DNA from: Alkalihalobacillus sp. FSL W8-0930
Lineage (GTDB): Bacteria; Bacillota; Bacilli; Bacillales; Bacillaceae_D
Assembly (NCBI GenBank): GCA_037965595.1
Contig: CP150183.1
Coordinates: forward strand, 620,001 to 684,000
Length of the DNA stretch: 64,000 bases
Direction: 5' to 3'
Positions within the stretch are counted from its first letter, which is position 1. The number at the start of each line of letters is the position of its first letter. The position numbers and the translations under genes were made by a program. The notes under the pieces are model-generated. The model did not search any database. It saw nothing but the letters and a program-made list of their open reading frames with translations, and was not told where the DNA came from. Below are positions 8,627-16,170 of the stretch, in pieces.

Positions 8627-8709
8627 GCGGTTGTGGCGGAATGGCAGACGCGCTAGGTTGAGGGCCTAGTGAGGTTAAACTCGTGGAGGTTCGAGTCCTC
8701 TCAACCGCA
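8627..8709 (+). tRNA. tRNA-Leu (GAG), integration target of the ICE
   Basis: A class II tRNA: acceptor GCGGTTG pairs with CAACCGC, the anticodon loop TTGAGGG gives GAG, and CCA is not encoded. Its 3' part from the anticodon loop onward is repeated at 40024, which identifies it as the attachment gene. It stays complete after integration. Confidence 0.96.
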
Positions 8710-8858
8710 TATAGGTGAAATCGAGTAGTAGCAAGGCTTTCGGAGCTTTGGTGCTATTTTTTTTGCGTTCTAAAACTGGAGAGTATCAAAAATTCTTTCC
8801 GCATTCTTTCCACACATGTTTTGGTGCATGATAACGAAAATCTGTAATGTTCGGTTTT
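8658..8858 (+). repeat. attL, left direct repeat of the integrated element
   Basis: 201 bases from the anticodon loop of tRNA-Leu(GAG) through its terminator and a further 100 bases are repeated at 40024-40224 with four substitutions and no gaps by eye. It directly abuts the integrase end of the ICE. Confidence 0.92.
8729..8764 (+). terminator. terminator after tRNA-Leu(GAG), inside attL
   Basis: A TAGCA...TGCTA hairpin with an AGCTTTGG inner segment precedes eight T. It lies 20 bases after the tRNA and is copied with the attachment repeat. Confidence 0.7.
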
Positions 8859-8875
8859 AGCCATTTAGCGATATT

Positions 8876-9085
8876 TTAAAGAAAATAGTCAAACAAATTT
8901 TGATACGTGTAAAACAGTAAAAATGACAACGCAATTCCAGCCATTATAGATGAAGATGTTATGACAATGAACTTGCGTATTGTAATTTCATTTTTCTTAT
9001 AAGCTATTTTCAGTACCTTAACTATAAAGAAAATTGTCATAGCTATAATCAGTGTTGAAAATAAAGTTGCTAAAGTTGCTTCCAT
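8876..9085 (-). CDS. small two-helix membrane protein at the ICE left end
   Basis: The 69-residue product has two hydrophobic segments (about residues 4-26 and 41-62) separated by a basic loop. An AAAGGA lies about 9 bases before the ATG. It is the leftmost gene of the element, downstream of int and on the same strand. No family is recognised and a function cannot be assigned. Confidence 0.6.
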   Translation of the reverse strand: MEATLATLFSTLIIAMTIFFIVKVLKIAYKKNEITIRKFIVITSSSIMAGIALSFLLFYTYQNLFDYFL

Positions 9086-9150
9086 GAGATCAATCCTTTC
9101 AAGACGATTTCAAATTTGGTTATCTTTATTTTACAATGTATTTTGACCAG

Positions 9151-10257
9151 TTAAAACAGTTCATCGAGTCTATCTGCTGTTTCTTGTTGTTTGTTAGGAT
9201 AAAGGTGACCATAAACATCGATTGTAGTCTTGATTGAAGCATGTCCTAACCTTTCTTTTATCGTAGCATAATCCTCTTTTTGATGTATTAGCAAAGCGAC
9301 ATGAGAATGACGTAAATCATGCAGCCTAATTGGATCTAAGTCACTATCTTTACATATCAACTTTATTTTCCTACTGAAACGATCTTTAGTAGGAGGGACG
9401 TCTTTGTACTGGAAGATATGTGTTTGATCAGTGTGAGTCATTCTTAGCCTATCAAAAAGGTACTTTTGCTTTTCTTTCCATTCATCAAGTAATAAAAGAA
9501 GCTTACTATTTACACTTATACGTCTAATAGAGCTCCTTGTTTTAGGTTCAGCTATCACCAGTTCGCTTCTATTATAAGATAAAGACTTATAGACATTTAT
9601 CTCACGTCTATATGGATCAATGTCAGTCCAATTCAAGGCAAGCATTTCACCACATCTCATACCAGTTAAATAAGCTGTGGAATAGAAAGCTCTAAAAAGG
9701 AAATCTTCTTCTTCGATCAAAGACAAGAATTGTTTAAACTCATCAGGTGTCCAAAACTTCATTTGTTTAGTGGTCTTTCTGAGGTTCTTAACGTTATCAG
9801 ATGGATTAAATGACATGGCATTCTCTTCAACAGCTTTTCTGAAAATACATTTAAGTATAATCATAATGTTATTAATGGACTTGTTAGCCATCTGAGAAGC
9901 AATAAGTTTCTCCTGAAATTTCCTCACATCTCTTGTTGTGATACCTCGTAAGAAACTATTCTCCCAGTAAGGAGTAATATGTTTCCCCACAACATAACGG
10001 ATCATTGAAAAGGTGCTTTGTTTCGAATGTATTTTGCAATCTTCAAGGTACAGATCTCTGACTAAAGAAAAACTTAAATTACGTTCTCCAAAAATTTGCT
10101 TTGTATTATAGATATGATGCAATTCATCTTCGTATTTTTCCGCTTCCTTTCTAGTGTTAAACACTTTAATTTTTCTTCTTCTGCGACCAGTAACTGGATC
10201 TTCTCCTAAACTAACATCAACTTTAAACTTGCCATTGTCAGTCGGTTTGATTGGCAT
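9151..10257 (-). CDS. int: tyrosine recombinase integrase of the ICE
   Basis: This 368-residue phage-type integrase begins with an arm-binding domain, then a SAM-like core-binding domain, then the catalytic domain. The catalytic residues are visible in TGMRCGEML (Arg), LHDLRHSH (His-x-x-Arg), LGHAS (His) and TIDVYGHLY (Tyr). It would join element and tRNA-Leu attachment sites and excise the ICE together with Xis. The ATG at 10257 follows AGGAGG; an upstream in-frame start would overlap immA. The order int-immA-immR is that of ICEBs1. Confidence 0.94.
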   Translation of the reverse strand: MPIKPTDNGKFKVDVSLGEDPVTGRRRRKIKVFNTRKEAEKYEDELHHIYNTKQIFGERNLSFSLVRDLYLEDCKIHSKQSTFSMIRYVVGKHITPYWENSFLRGITTRDVRKFQEKLIASQMANKSINNIMIILKCIFRKAVEENAMSFNPSDNVKNLRKTTKQMKFWTPDEFKQFLSLIEEEDFLFRAFYSTAYLTGMRCGEMLALNWTDIDPYRREINVYKSLSYNRSELVIAEPKTRSSIRRISVNSKLLLLLDEWKEKQKYLFDRLRMTHTDQTHIFQYKDVPPTKDRFSRKIKLICKDSDLDPIRLHDLRHSHVALLIHQKEDYATIKERLGHASIKTTIDVYGHLYPNKQQETADRLDELF

Positions 10258-10280
10258 ATTAATACCTCCTAAACAGATTT

Positions 10281-10634
10281 TTAAGTATGAAAGCATGTCA
10301 GAAGTTTTTCTGCAAACAAGTCAGCTTCTACATTTTCATCACTCCCTAAAAACAATGTGCAATTAATTAGTTTAAAAAAGTCATTATCCCTGTGTAAAAA
10401 ATAATGACCTAGCTCATGAGCTAGGAAGAATTGAATGTCAGAAAAAAACTTAGAAACATGTATCACAAAAAATCCATTATGTACTTGTGACATGCATTCA
10501 ACTTTTCCTAGCTCACTATAGAGGATGAAGATATTAAGCTTATCGCAAATTTCCCAAGGGTTACTAGTACCTAATGTTGTTGTAACTGATTCACATTCTA
10601 GAAAGATTTCATCTTCTGACAACAAGAAAACCAC
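10281..10634 (-). CDS. immA: ImmA-like anti-repressor metalloprotease
   Basis: The 117-residue protein carries the zinc protease motif FLAHELGHYFLH. In ICEBs1, ImmA cleaves the repressor ImmR after DNA damage or RapI signalling and so starts excision. It is shorter than ICEBs1 ImmA (about 170), mostly at the ends. The 5' end is uncertain: the GTG used here lies too close to an AGAGGG, and a TTG three to four codons later fits better. It sits between int and immR. Confidence 0.85.
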   Translation of the reverse strand: MVFLLSEDEIFLECESVTTTLGTSNPWEICDKLNIFILYSELGKVECMSQVHNGFFVIHVSKFFSDIQFFLAHELGHYFLHRDNDFFKLINCTLFLGSDENVEADLFAEKLLTCFHT

Positions 10635-10756
10635 CCTCTTCTGTATTTATAGAAATTACAATAAAAGCATTGTTTTTCTAAAATACGGGGTGATTATCCA
10701 TATTGTTTCACAAAAATCGATAAACAGTAAGGTAGTCCTACAAAATAACTGGAAAT

Positions 10757-11158
10757 TTACTTTTTCTTGTTATCTTTAGCGGATAAATACTCTTCTACAA
10801 AATTCACACCATTTTTAAGAGCTACTTTGACTAACTGTGCAGTCTCATCATCAATTTCTCCATTAGAAAGAAACTTAAGGTCTTTATAGCTTAATTCTGT
10901 TAATACATCATTGAATGCCTTGTCTAAAGGACTACTAAGATCAAATTCTCTTGTATCCTCTGAATTGATATCTAAAAGGAAATCAGCTGATACATTGTAT
11001 AGCTCGGCTAATTTTTTTAAGGTCTGTGTGTCAGGGTCTCTAATATCACGTTCGTAAGTAGACAATACGTTTCCTGAAATATTAATTTTACTAGCTGCTT
11101 CATTTTGTTTGAGGTTAGACTTAATTCTAGCAATTTTAAGACGTTGTCCTAAAGTCAT
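10757..11158 (-). CDS. immR: ImmR-like XRE-family repressor of the ICE
   Basis: This 133-residue repressor has an N-terminal HTH_3 domain (MTLGQRLKIARIKSNLKQNEA, then GNVLSTYERDIRDPD, then LYNVSADFLL). It is the probable immunity repressor that controls the xis promoter and its own divergent promoter. A gap of about 120 bases separates it from immA, so the two are less tightly coupled than in ICEBs1. Confidence 0.9.
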   Translation of the reverse strand: MTLGQRLKIARIKSNLKQNEAASKINISGNVLSTYERDIRDPDTQTLKKLAELYNVSADFLLDINSEDTREFDLSSPLDKAFNDVLTELSYKDLKFLSNGEIDDETAQLVKVALKNGVNFVEEYLSAKDNKKK

Positions 11159-11213
11159 AATTTCACCTATTCCACTTAAAGTTTATTAATAACATCATAC
11201 CAACAAGCTAACC

Positions 11214-11242
11214 AAATATCCTTACTTTAGCCAAAAAGTCAA
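11214..11242 (-). promoter_or_regulatory. probable promoter of immR
   Basis: On the minus strand TTGACT (11242-11237) is followed after 17 bases by ATATTT (11219-11214). The region between the two divergent promoters holds repeated TAAGTATAAG- and ACTTAG-like pieces that could be ImmR operators. Confidence 0.5.
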
Positions 11243-11322
11243 TAAAGTATAAGTTAGTCTTATAATGTTTTTATACTCACTTAGTCGAAACCAAAATAAA
11301 TAATTTAATATTACACTAAGTG

Positions 11323-11351
11323 TTGACTTACACACTATGATCAATTATATT
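11323..11351 (+). promoter_or_regulatory. probable xis promoter of the ICE
   Basis: TTGACT (11323-11328), a 17-base spacer and TATATT (11346-11351) make a near-consensus promoter 38 bases before xis. The surrounding ACTAAGTG and TAAGTATAAG repeats suggest repressor binding sites. Confidence 0.75.
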
Positions 11352-11389
11352 AAGTATAAGCAATTAAACTTTATAAAGAGGTGATTTAA

Positions 11390-11572
11390 ATGAGTGAGTT
11401 TTTAACACCTAAAGATGTTCAACAGATTCTACATGTAAAGGAAGCAAAAGCTTACGAAGTGATTAGGCAATTAAATAGAGAATTAAAACAAGAAGGGTAT
11501 ATGGTTATCAGAGGAAAAGTGAGTAAGTCTAAGTTTGAAGAAAGATATGTTTATAAAGGTAAGGTGGGTTAA
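11390..11572 (+). CDS. xis: Xis-like small winged-helix DNA-binding protein
   Basis: The 60-residue basic protein begins with a helix-turn-helix (FLTPKDVQQILHVKEAKAYE) followed by a VIRGKV wing, as in excisionases. It is the first gene rightwards from the strong divergent promoter, the position of xis in ICEBs1. It follows GAGGTG. The call is by position and fold; it could also be another small regulator. Confidence 0.65.
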   Translation: MSEFLTPKDVQQILHVKEAKAYEVIRQLNRELKQEGYMVIRGKVSKSKFEERYVYKGKVG

Positions 11573-11818
11573 ATGCAGTTTGTTGAGATGCAGACATTGA
11601 TGCAAGAAGCTATCCCACTTGCGAAAAAGATGGAAGGTGACTGGCAAGCAAGAATGAAACTGGCCTTACATACTGTGAAGATAAACCACTATATGAAACA
11701 GCCTATTTCAAAGAAAGTCATACAAAAATTGCTTGAACATGGTGTCTCATACAGAAGGATTTCAAAGAACTATAAGCTAGGGAGAAAAGAAATATCAGTA
11801 TTTGAGGGTAAACATTGA
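11573..11818 (+). CDS. small ICE protein of unknown function
   Basis: This 81-residue basic protein follows xis with no gap. Its C-terminal part (HGVSYRRISKNYKLGRKEIS) resembles a helix-turn-helix. In ICEBs1 the corresponding place is held by small unknown genes (ydzL, ydcO). A regulatory role is possible but not shown. Confidence 0.65.
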   Translation: MQFVEMQTLMQEAIPLAKKMEGDWQARMKLALHTVKINHYMKQPISKKVIQKLLEHGVSYRRISKNYKLGRKEISVFEGKH

Positions 11819-11879
11819 GTGTGAAGATAAACCACTTATAGGAGAGCTTAAATACCAGGAAGGGTTGAGAGTACCTTGA

Positions 11880-12135
11880 TAATTACATATAGAAAGAAAG
11901 CGCACCTGACAAAGTCAGATACGCCCTAATAAAACTGTGGAAAGTTTATTATAGCGTACTCTACTTAAAATGTCACGTTCGTGAGTATTAAGTGGACACA
12001 GCTAACACTTGTTAAAATGCTGTAGCAGGAACGAATATTCGTGCTGATGGTCATAGCTTTGACCTACTAGGTCGCAAAGAAGGCGACTGATAAGCGCCAT
12101 GATGGATACAGAACCGGAGCGATTTTTCTTTTTAT
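11880..12135 (+). ncRNA. candidate structured RNA upstream of helP
   Basis: The 390 bases between the xis-side genes and helP hold no gene but many hairpins. These are CTGAC/GTCAG near 11910, a nested CTACTTAA...TTAAGTGG stem with an inner CACG/CGTG, ACAGC/GCTGT near 12000-12023, the palindrome ACGAATATTCGT near 12035, and two competing stems in 12055-12095 (ACCT/AGGT versus GTCGC/GCGAC, then GGCG/CGCC). This amount of structure suggests an RNA element in the leader of the transfer operon. The family is not recognised. Confidence 0.45.
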
Positions 12136-12207
12136 AGATTGAGTTGAACTGTTGAAAATGGACGAAGAGAAAACACAAAACTAATTTAACGAAAAGAGGA
12201 ATTGTAT

Positions 12208-12603
12208 ATGAATTTAAAAGCAGGAATTAAACCGGATCAAACAGAGACATTTGGGACGCTAGTGTTTATGGGGTTAGCAAGAGAAAGAATGTATTATGAC
12301 CGTGAAAAAGGTGAACGCACAGATAAGTTGGAATCGAGAATCTATAACTTGGGTTCAAGTATTCAACAGGGGCAGATTGAAGTCACGCTACCTGATTATA
12401 TTGATCTAAAAGAATATGATTTTATGAGTGAAGTTGAACTGGTTCATCCTAGAATCACAGCTAGAGCACAAGTGAATGGAACTTTTGCAAATATCATCTA
12501 TACGATTGTTGCGGAAGATATTAAACCATTGGGACAAAAAGGCTTTGATAAGAAACCACAGGATAACAAAGAACCAGTTGGAGCAGGGGCAGATAAAAAA
12601 TAA
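12208..12603 (+). CDS. helP: HelP-like helicase processivity factor (YdcP, DUF961)
   Basis: This 131-residue protein has the family start LKAGIKPDQTETFGTL and is close to YdcP/HelP length. In ICEBs1, HelP works with the relaxase and the host helicase PcrA in unwinding ICE DNA. The ATG at 12208 is preceded by AAAGAGG. The last 20 residues are a lysine- and asparagine-rich tail. It is the first gene of the transfer operon after the structured leader. Confidence 0.85.
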   Translation: MNLKAGIKPDQTETFGTLVFMGLARERMYYDREKGERTDKLESRIYNLGSSIQQGQIEVTLPDYIDLKEYDFMSEVELVHPRITARAQVNGTFANIIYTIVAEDIKPLGQKGFDKKPQDNKEPVGAGADKK

Positions 12604-12639
12604 ATGTTATCTCGGAGCGCATTATTTCTATAGTGCGCT

Positions 12640-13206
12640 CTAATTTTTTTTACTGTGTGCGGTTCCCAAAAAGCTAATTAGTAATACCGCACAAATAAAA
12701 AGTGAATTAAATACACCAATTATCACAAATAACATGATGAAGAATGAATCACGCAAGTGGTCTAAAAAAAATTTAGACACTTGATGAATGTTGAGCAATC
12801 CGCTATTTAGCAGTAAACCATAAGTCAATAGAAAGATTGTTGTTAAATCTGACATAAACCCGTGAATAGAGTCCATGTGAAATTTAGGATAATGGTTACT
12901 TCTTTTCACTTTACCTTCATCCTCTAGATTTGTTATTTTTTTGATGTAATATCTATGGTAAAAGAAATGCCATAATGCTGTGAATCCAGTTAAAGCAGCT
13001 ACTACTATGAATATATTTAGCCAGTCATAAGTGGTTATATTGTTATTTGAGAAATGTTCAACGACTGTGTTAGGTAATATTTTTATGAAGGAAGTAAAAA
13101 AATCAAATGGTATGTTAGTGCTGACTGAAAATAAAATATTGCTGATTATCAATAGTAATATAATGAAAAAACTATACTTGTTGTATAGGTTAAAGATATT
13201 CTCCAA
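12640..13206 (-). CDS. four-helix membrane protein encoded against the transfer operon
   Basis: The 188-residue product has four hydrophobic segments (about residues 12-30, 63-83, 118-138 and 150-180). It starts with TTG and lies on the minus strand between helP and conQ, which is unusual in ICEBs1-type elements. No family is recognised. Its AT-rich composition and opposite strand suggest an inserted cargo gene. The start is not certain because the ribosome binding site is weak. Confidence 0.6.
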   Translation of the reverse strand: MENIFNLYNKYSFFIILLLIISNILFSVSTNIPFDFFTSFIKILPNTVVEHFSNNNITTYDWLNIFIVVAALTGFTALWHFFYHRYYIKKITNLEDEGKVKRSNHYPKFHMDSIHGFMSDLTTIFLLTYGLLLNSGLLNIHQVSKFFLDHLRDSFFIMLFVIIGVFNSLFICAVLLISFLGTAHSKKN

Positions 13207-13240
13207 TATTAGCTCACTCTCTCTATGAAAGGATGTTTAC

Positions 13241-13363
13241 ATGAGGACAGGATGGCTATTTTTCGATATTCTCTTTAATACATTCTTTGTGGTTTGTTTA
13301 TTCATAATGTTCGGTGGATTTCATGTTATCAAAAAAATTGTAAGAAGTAAAAGAAATAAGTAG
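13241..13363 (+). CDS. 40-residue single-span membrane peptide
   Basis: ATG at 13241 follows AAAGGA at good spacing. The product has one hydrophobic segment (about residues 5-27) and a very basic C-terminus (KKIVRSKRNK). It ends 4 bases before the conQ frame opens, so it is probably co-translated. Function unknown. Confidence 0.55.
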   Translation: MRTGWLFFDILFNTFFVVCLFIMFGGFHVIKKIVRSKRNK

Positions 13364-13367
13364 ATAA

Positions 13368-14834
13368 TTGGAAGGAGTAGATACTATTAAGAATAAACTC
13401 TGGAAATATCGAGGGCATAGAATCTTACCACATATGAAGAATGGTGTGCGGAATGCGATATTAATAGTGTTCATTCCTATTTTCCTTTTAGGAATGTATG
13501 TTAGTTTTCGTAAACACTTTCCTATCATTGATTGGTTAGACATTAAGCAGTATCAAGTGTTTACTCAACTAAGCGATTGGAATTGGTTATTGATTGCAAG
13601 AGGGGCAGGGGTGTCGTTTTTTATTGGATTGGTAGCTGTGATCATTGCTTATCTTCTTTTTCATGAGAAATATAAAAGTATATGGCACAGACAAAAGATT
13701 ACTAGAATGTTCTTTTCAAATCGCTTTGTAGAAGAACAACGTATACAAAGTGAATCGCAATGGTCAGAGAAACAGGTGAGTAAAAATAAAATTACTTACT
13801 TTCCAAGAGCCTATTATAAGAAAAAGAATGGTCATATCTATATCAGAATTTCGATGGATATGAGCCGATTTCAAGACCGTTATCTAAACCTAGGGAAGGA
13901 TTTAGAGAGTGGTCTTTTTTGTGATCTCGTAGACCGTGAAGTGGAAGAAAACTTTGTGGTATTCAAGTTATTGTACGACGCTAGTAAGAAACGGATTCCA
14001 ATACAGGAAGTGACCGTTCAGAACGGATCTATGAAGTTGATGGATGGCGTGTATTGGTCGTTTGATAAACTTCCGCACATGCTGATCGCAGGTGGAACAG
14101 GTGGAGGGAAGACTTACTTTATCTTAACGATTATACAAGCGGTGATTAAATCAAATGCTGAAATTAAAATACTTGATCCTAAAAATGCTGACTTGGCTGA
14201 CTTAGAAGCGGTATTGCCAAAAGGTACGGTCTTTTCAAAGTCTACAGGGATTCTTATGACGCTTAGAAAGTCAGTCGAAGGAATGATGAAACGTTCCGAG
14301 GACATGAAAAACATGCCCGAGTATCGAACGGGTGAAAACTATGCTTACTTAGGCTTGCCACCTGTTTTCATTTTCTTTGATGAATATGTTGCATTCATGG
14401 ATTTATTGGACCATACCGAAAGACAGGAAGCTATGGGATATATGAAACAACTCGTTATGCTTGGTCGGCAGATGGGTTATTTTTTAGTACTTGGAGCGCA
14501 ACGACCTGACGCTAAGTATCTAGCCGATGGGATACGTGACCAGTTTAATTTCCGAGTGACGTTAGGCAGAATGTCGGAGACAGGTTACGGGATGATGTTT
14601 GGTGATTCGGATAAAACCTTTATTAATAAGAGTGTTCAAGGGCGTGGCTATGCGGATAGTGGTACATCTACCATTATGGAGTTTTACAGTCCATTTGTAC
14701 CTAAGGGTTATGATTTTATGAAGGAGATAGAGCAAGCGTCCGTTGGAGAGGTTGGCGCGTCGGCGACGGCAGTCGCCAGTGGCAACGTAGCGACAGCCTC
14801 GGAAACAAGCGTAGGGAATGAGCGCAGCGAGTGA
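13368..14834 (+). CDS. conQ: ConQ coupling protein (FtsK/SpoIIIE-type, Tn916 Orf21-like)
   Basis: The 488-residue ATPase has two N-terminal membrane segments, then a Walker A motif (IAGGTGGGKTYF, about residues 240-251) and a Walker B (FIFFDEY). The stretch YDKLPHMLIAGG-like region and GRGYADSGTS closely follow Tn916 Orf21. It links the relaxosome to the mating channel. The 5' end is odd: the frame opens at a TTG inside the GGAAGGAG, and a canonical start at proper spacing is missing, so an ATT at 13386 may be used. The C-terminus is alanine/serine-rich and its DNA runs into oriT. Confidence 0.92.
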   Translation: MEGVDTIKNKLWKYRGHRILPHMKNGVRNAILIVFIPIFLLGMYVSFRKHFPIIDWLDIKQYQVFTQLSDWNWLLIARGAGVSFFIGLVAVIIAYLLFHEKYKSIWHRQKITRMFFSNRFVEEQRIQSESQWSEKQVSKNKITYFPRAYYKKKNGHIYIRISMDMSRFQDRYLNLGKDLESGLFCDLVDREVEENFVVFKLLYDASKKRIPIQEVTVQNGSMKLMDGVYWSFDKLPHMLIAGGTGGGKTYFILTIIQAVIKSNAEIKILDPKNADLADLEAVLPKGTVFSKSTGILMTLRKSVEGMMKRSEDMKNMPEYRTGENYAYLGLPPVFIFFDEYVAFMDLLDHTERQEAMGYMKQLVMLGRQMGYFLVLGAQRPDAKYLADGIRDQFNFRVTLGRMSETGYGMMFGDSDKTFINKSVQGRGYADSGTSTIMEFYSPFVPKGYDFMKEIEQASVGEVGASATAVASGNVATASETSVGNERSE

Positions 14835-14845
14835 CCTACTGAACT

Positions 14846-14871
14846 AACCCCCCCTAGCTAACAGGGGGGTA
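14846..14871 (+). other. oriT of the ICE (inverted repeat with nic region)
   Basis: ACCCCCC and GGGGGGT arms around a short TAGCTAACA centre lie between conQ and nicK. The ICEBs1 origin of transfer has the same place, the same C- and G-run arms and the same GCTAACA centre. No T-run follows, so it is not a normal terminator. Confidence 0.85.
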
Positions 14872-14903
14872 GTAATTAAAAATAAGAAACAGAGGTGAAC
14901 GGA

Positions 14904-15896
14904 GTGGAACATGAGTTAAGCGCTATGATGGATTACCTTAGAGTGTCTTTCAAAACACAAGATGTTGATTTAATCCTCGAAAAGGTGGTTCATCTAAAGA
15001 AAGCGTACATGCAGGAATTAGAATCAGGCTTTTACGGCTACATTGGAACCTTTCAGCTAGATCAAATCAAAGTCTTCTACTCGAAGCCAGGCGATAGCCG
15101 AGGGATACTCGTCGAAATGTCGGGGAAAGGGTGCAGGCAATTTGAGACATTCTTAAAAGCTCGGAATAAGACATGGTTTGATTTCTTTCAAGATTGCTTA
15201 AATTTAAATGGCAAGTTTAGTCGGGTAGATATTGCGATTGATGATCGGAAGACCTATTTCACTGTCCCTTATTTGCTTGAAAAGGTTCAACATGGCGAAG
15301 CCATATCAAGGTTTAGGAAATCGGATTTTAATGGTTCTGTCAGTATAAAGGATGGCTCAAACGGAGGAACAACCCTATATTTTGGCTCGAAAAAGTCAGA
15401 AACATACCTTTGTTTCTATGAGAAGAATTATGAACAGGCTGAAAAATATGATCTACCTATTGAAGATATGGACGACTGGAATCGATATGAACTGCGGATG
15501 AAGAATGAACGAGCACAAAAAGCGATTCTTTCACTAATGAAAACGAATCAGTTTTTAGATATCGCTATGCAAGTGGTGAATAACTATATTCGCTTTGCGG
15601 ATAAGGATGAAGAGAAACCACGTTCCAAATGGGAAACGAGCCAATTTTGGCAGGATTTTATCGGTGACTTTGGGCGTTTAAGCCTGTTGATGAATCCCGA
15701 AGAAGAATTTTATGAGAAAACCAAGCGCTGGTTAAATAATTCATGTGCACCATCCATGAAAATGGTTGTTGAAGCAGATCAGGTACTCGGTACGAATCAG
15801 CTATCTGATATGGTGACGAATGCTGAATTGACCAAGAAACAAGAAAAAATGCTTGATGTATGGTTGGGCGAAGTCAAAGATATGGTACACGCATAA
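14904..15896 (+). CDS. nicK: NicK-type relaxase (Rep_trans family)
   Basis: This 330-residue DNA relaxase belongs to the rolling-circle replication initiator type (Tn916 Orf20, ICEBs1 NicK). The N-terminal catalytic region has LDYLRVSF-like start, GRGCRQFE and the stretch FSRVDIAIDD, a typical metal-binding motif of the family. It nicks oriT and starts transfer and plasmid-like replication. GTG at 14904 is chosen because GAGGTG lies 6 bases upstream; GTG at 14895 is an alternative. It lies just after oriT. Confidence 0.9.
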   Translation: MEHELSAMMDYLRVSFKTQDVDLILEKVVHLKKAYMQELESGFYGYIGTFQLDQIKVFYSKPGDSRGILVEMSGKGCRQFETFLKARNKTWFDFFQDCLNLNGKFSRVDIAIDDRKTYFTVPYLLEKVQHGEAISRFRKSDFNGSVSIKDGSNGGTTLYFGSKKSETYLCFYEKNYEQAEKYDLPIEDMDDWNRYELRMKNERAQKAILSLMKTNQFLDIAMQVVNNYIRFADKDEEKPRSKWETSQFWQDFIGDFGRLSLLMNPEEEFYEKTKRWLNNSCAPSMKMVVEADQVLGTNQLSDMVTNAELTKKQEKMLDVWLGEVKDMVHA

Positions 15897-16139
15897 ATCA
15901 AGGCTCTGCATATGGTATCTGTCAACGGTAAATGTCTGACTGAAACAACGTGAAAGGAATTTAAGGAGTTGATAGAGTATCGGTAATACACCCTCTTGGC
16001 CTAACAAAAAAACACTTTTTTTTGTTCGCCTACCGGCTAGGGTCGCCCCCAAGATTGGGGGATGGGGGATGATATAAACTTTTGGTCAAGCTAAATTAGC
16101 TTGCAGGTTTGGACAGCGTCCAAGGTTTTATTATTAAGA
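15897..16139 (+). other. candidate single-strand origin region (sso) after nicK
   Basis: About 240 bases without a gene hold several foldback elements: AAAAAACA/TTTTTTTGTT near 16003, CCCCCAAGATTGGGGG near 16046, and AAGCTAAATTAGCTT near 16088. In ICEBs1 a single-strand origin for second-strand synthesis lies at this place after nicK, so this is a reasonable candidate. Sequence identity to known sso types is not claimed. Confidence 0.4.
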
Positions 16140-16166
16140 AAAACCCACACATTTCTGTATGGGTTA
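16140..16166 (-). terminator. terminator of the ICE RsbR-like gene
   Basis: On the minus strand AACCCATAC and GTGTGGGTT form a stem followed by TTTTTCTT, directly after the stop of the RsbR-like gene. Confidence 0.7.
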
Positions 16167-16170
16167 GGAG

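Noticed and set aside
10525..10779. 84-codon plus-strand frame across the immA-immR gap
   Set aside because: It is largely antisense to immA and lacks a ribosome binding site.
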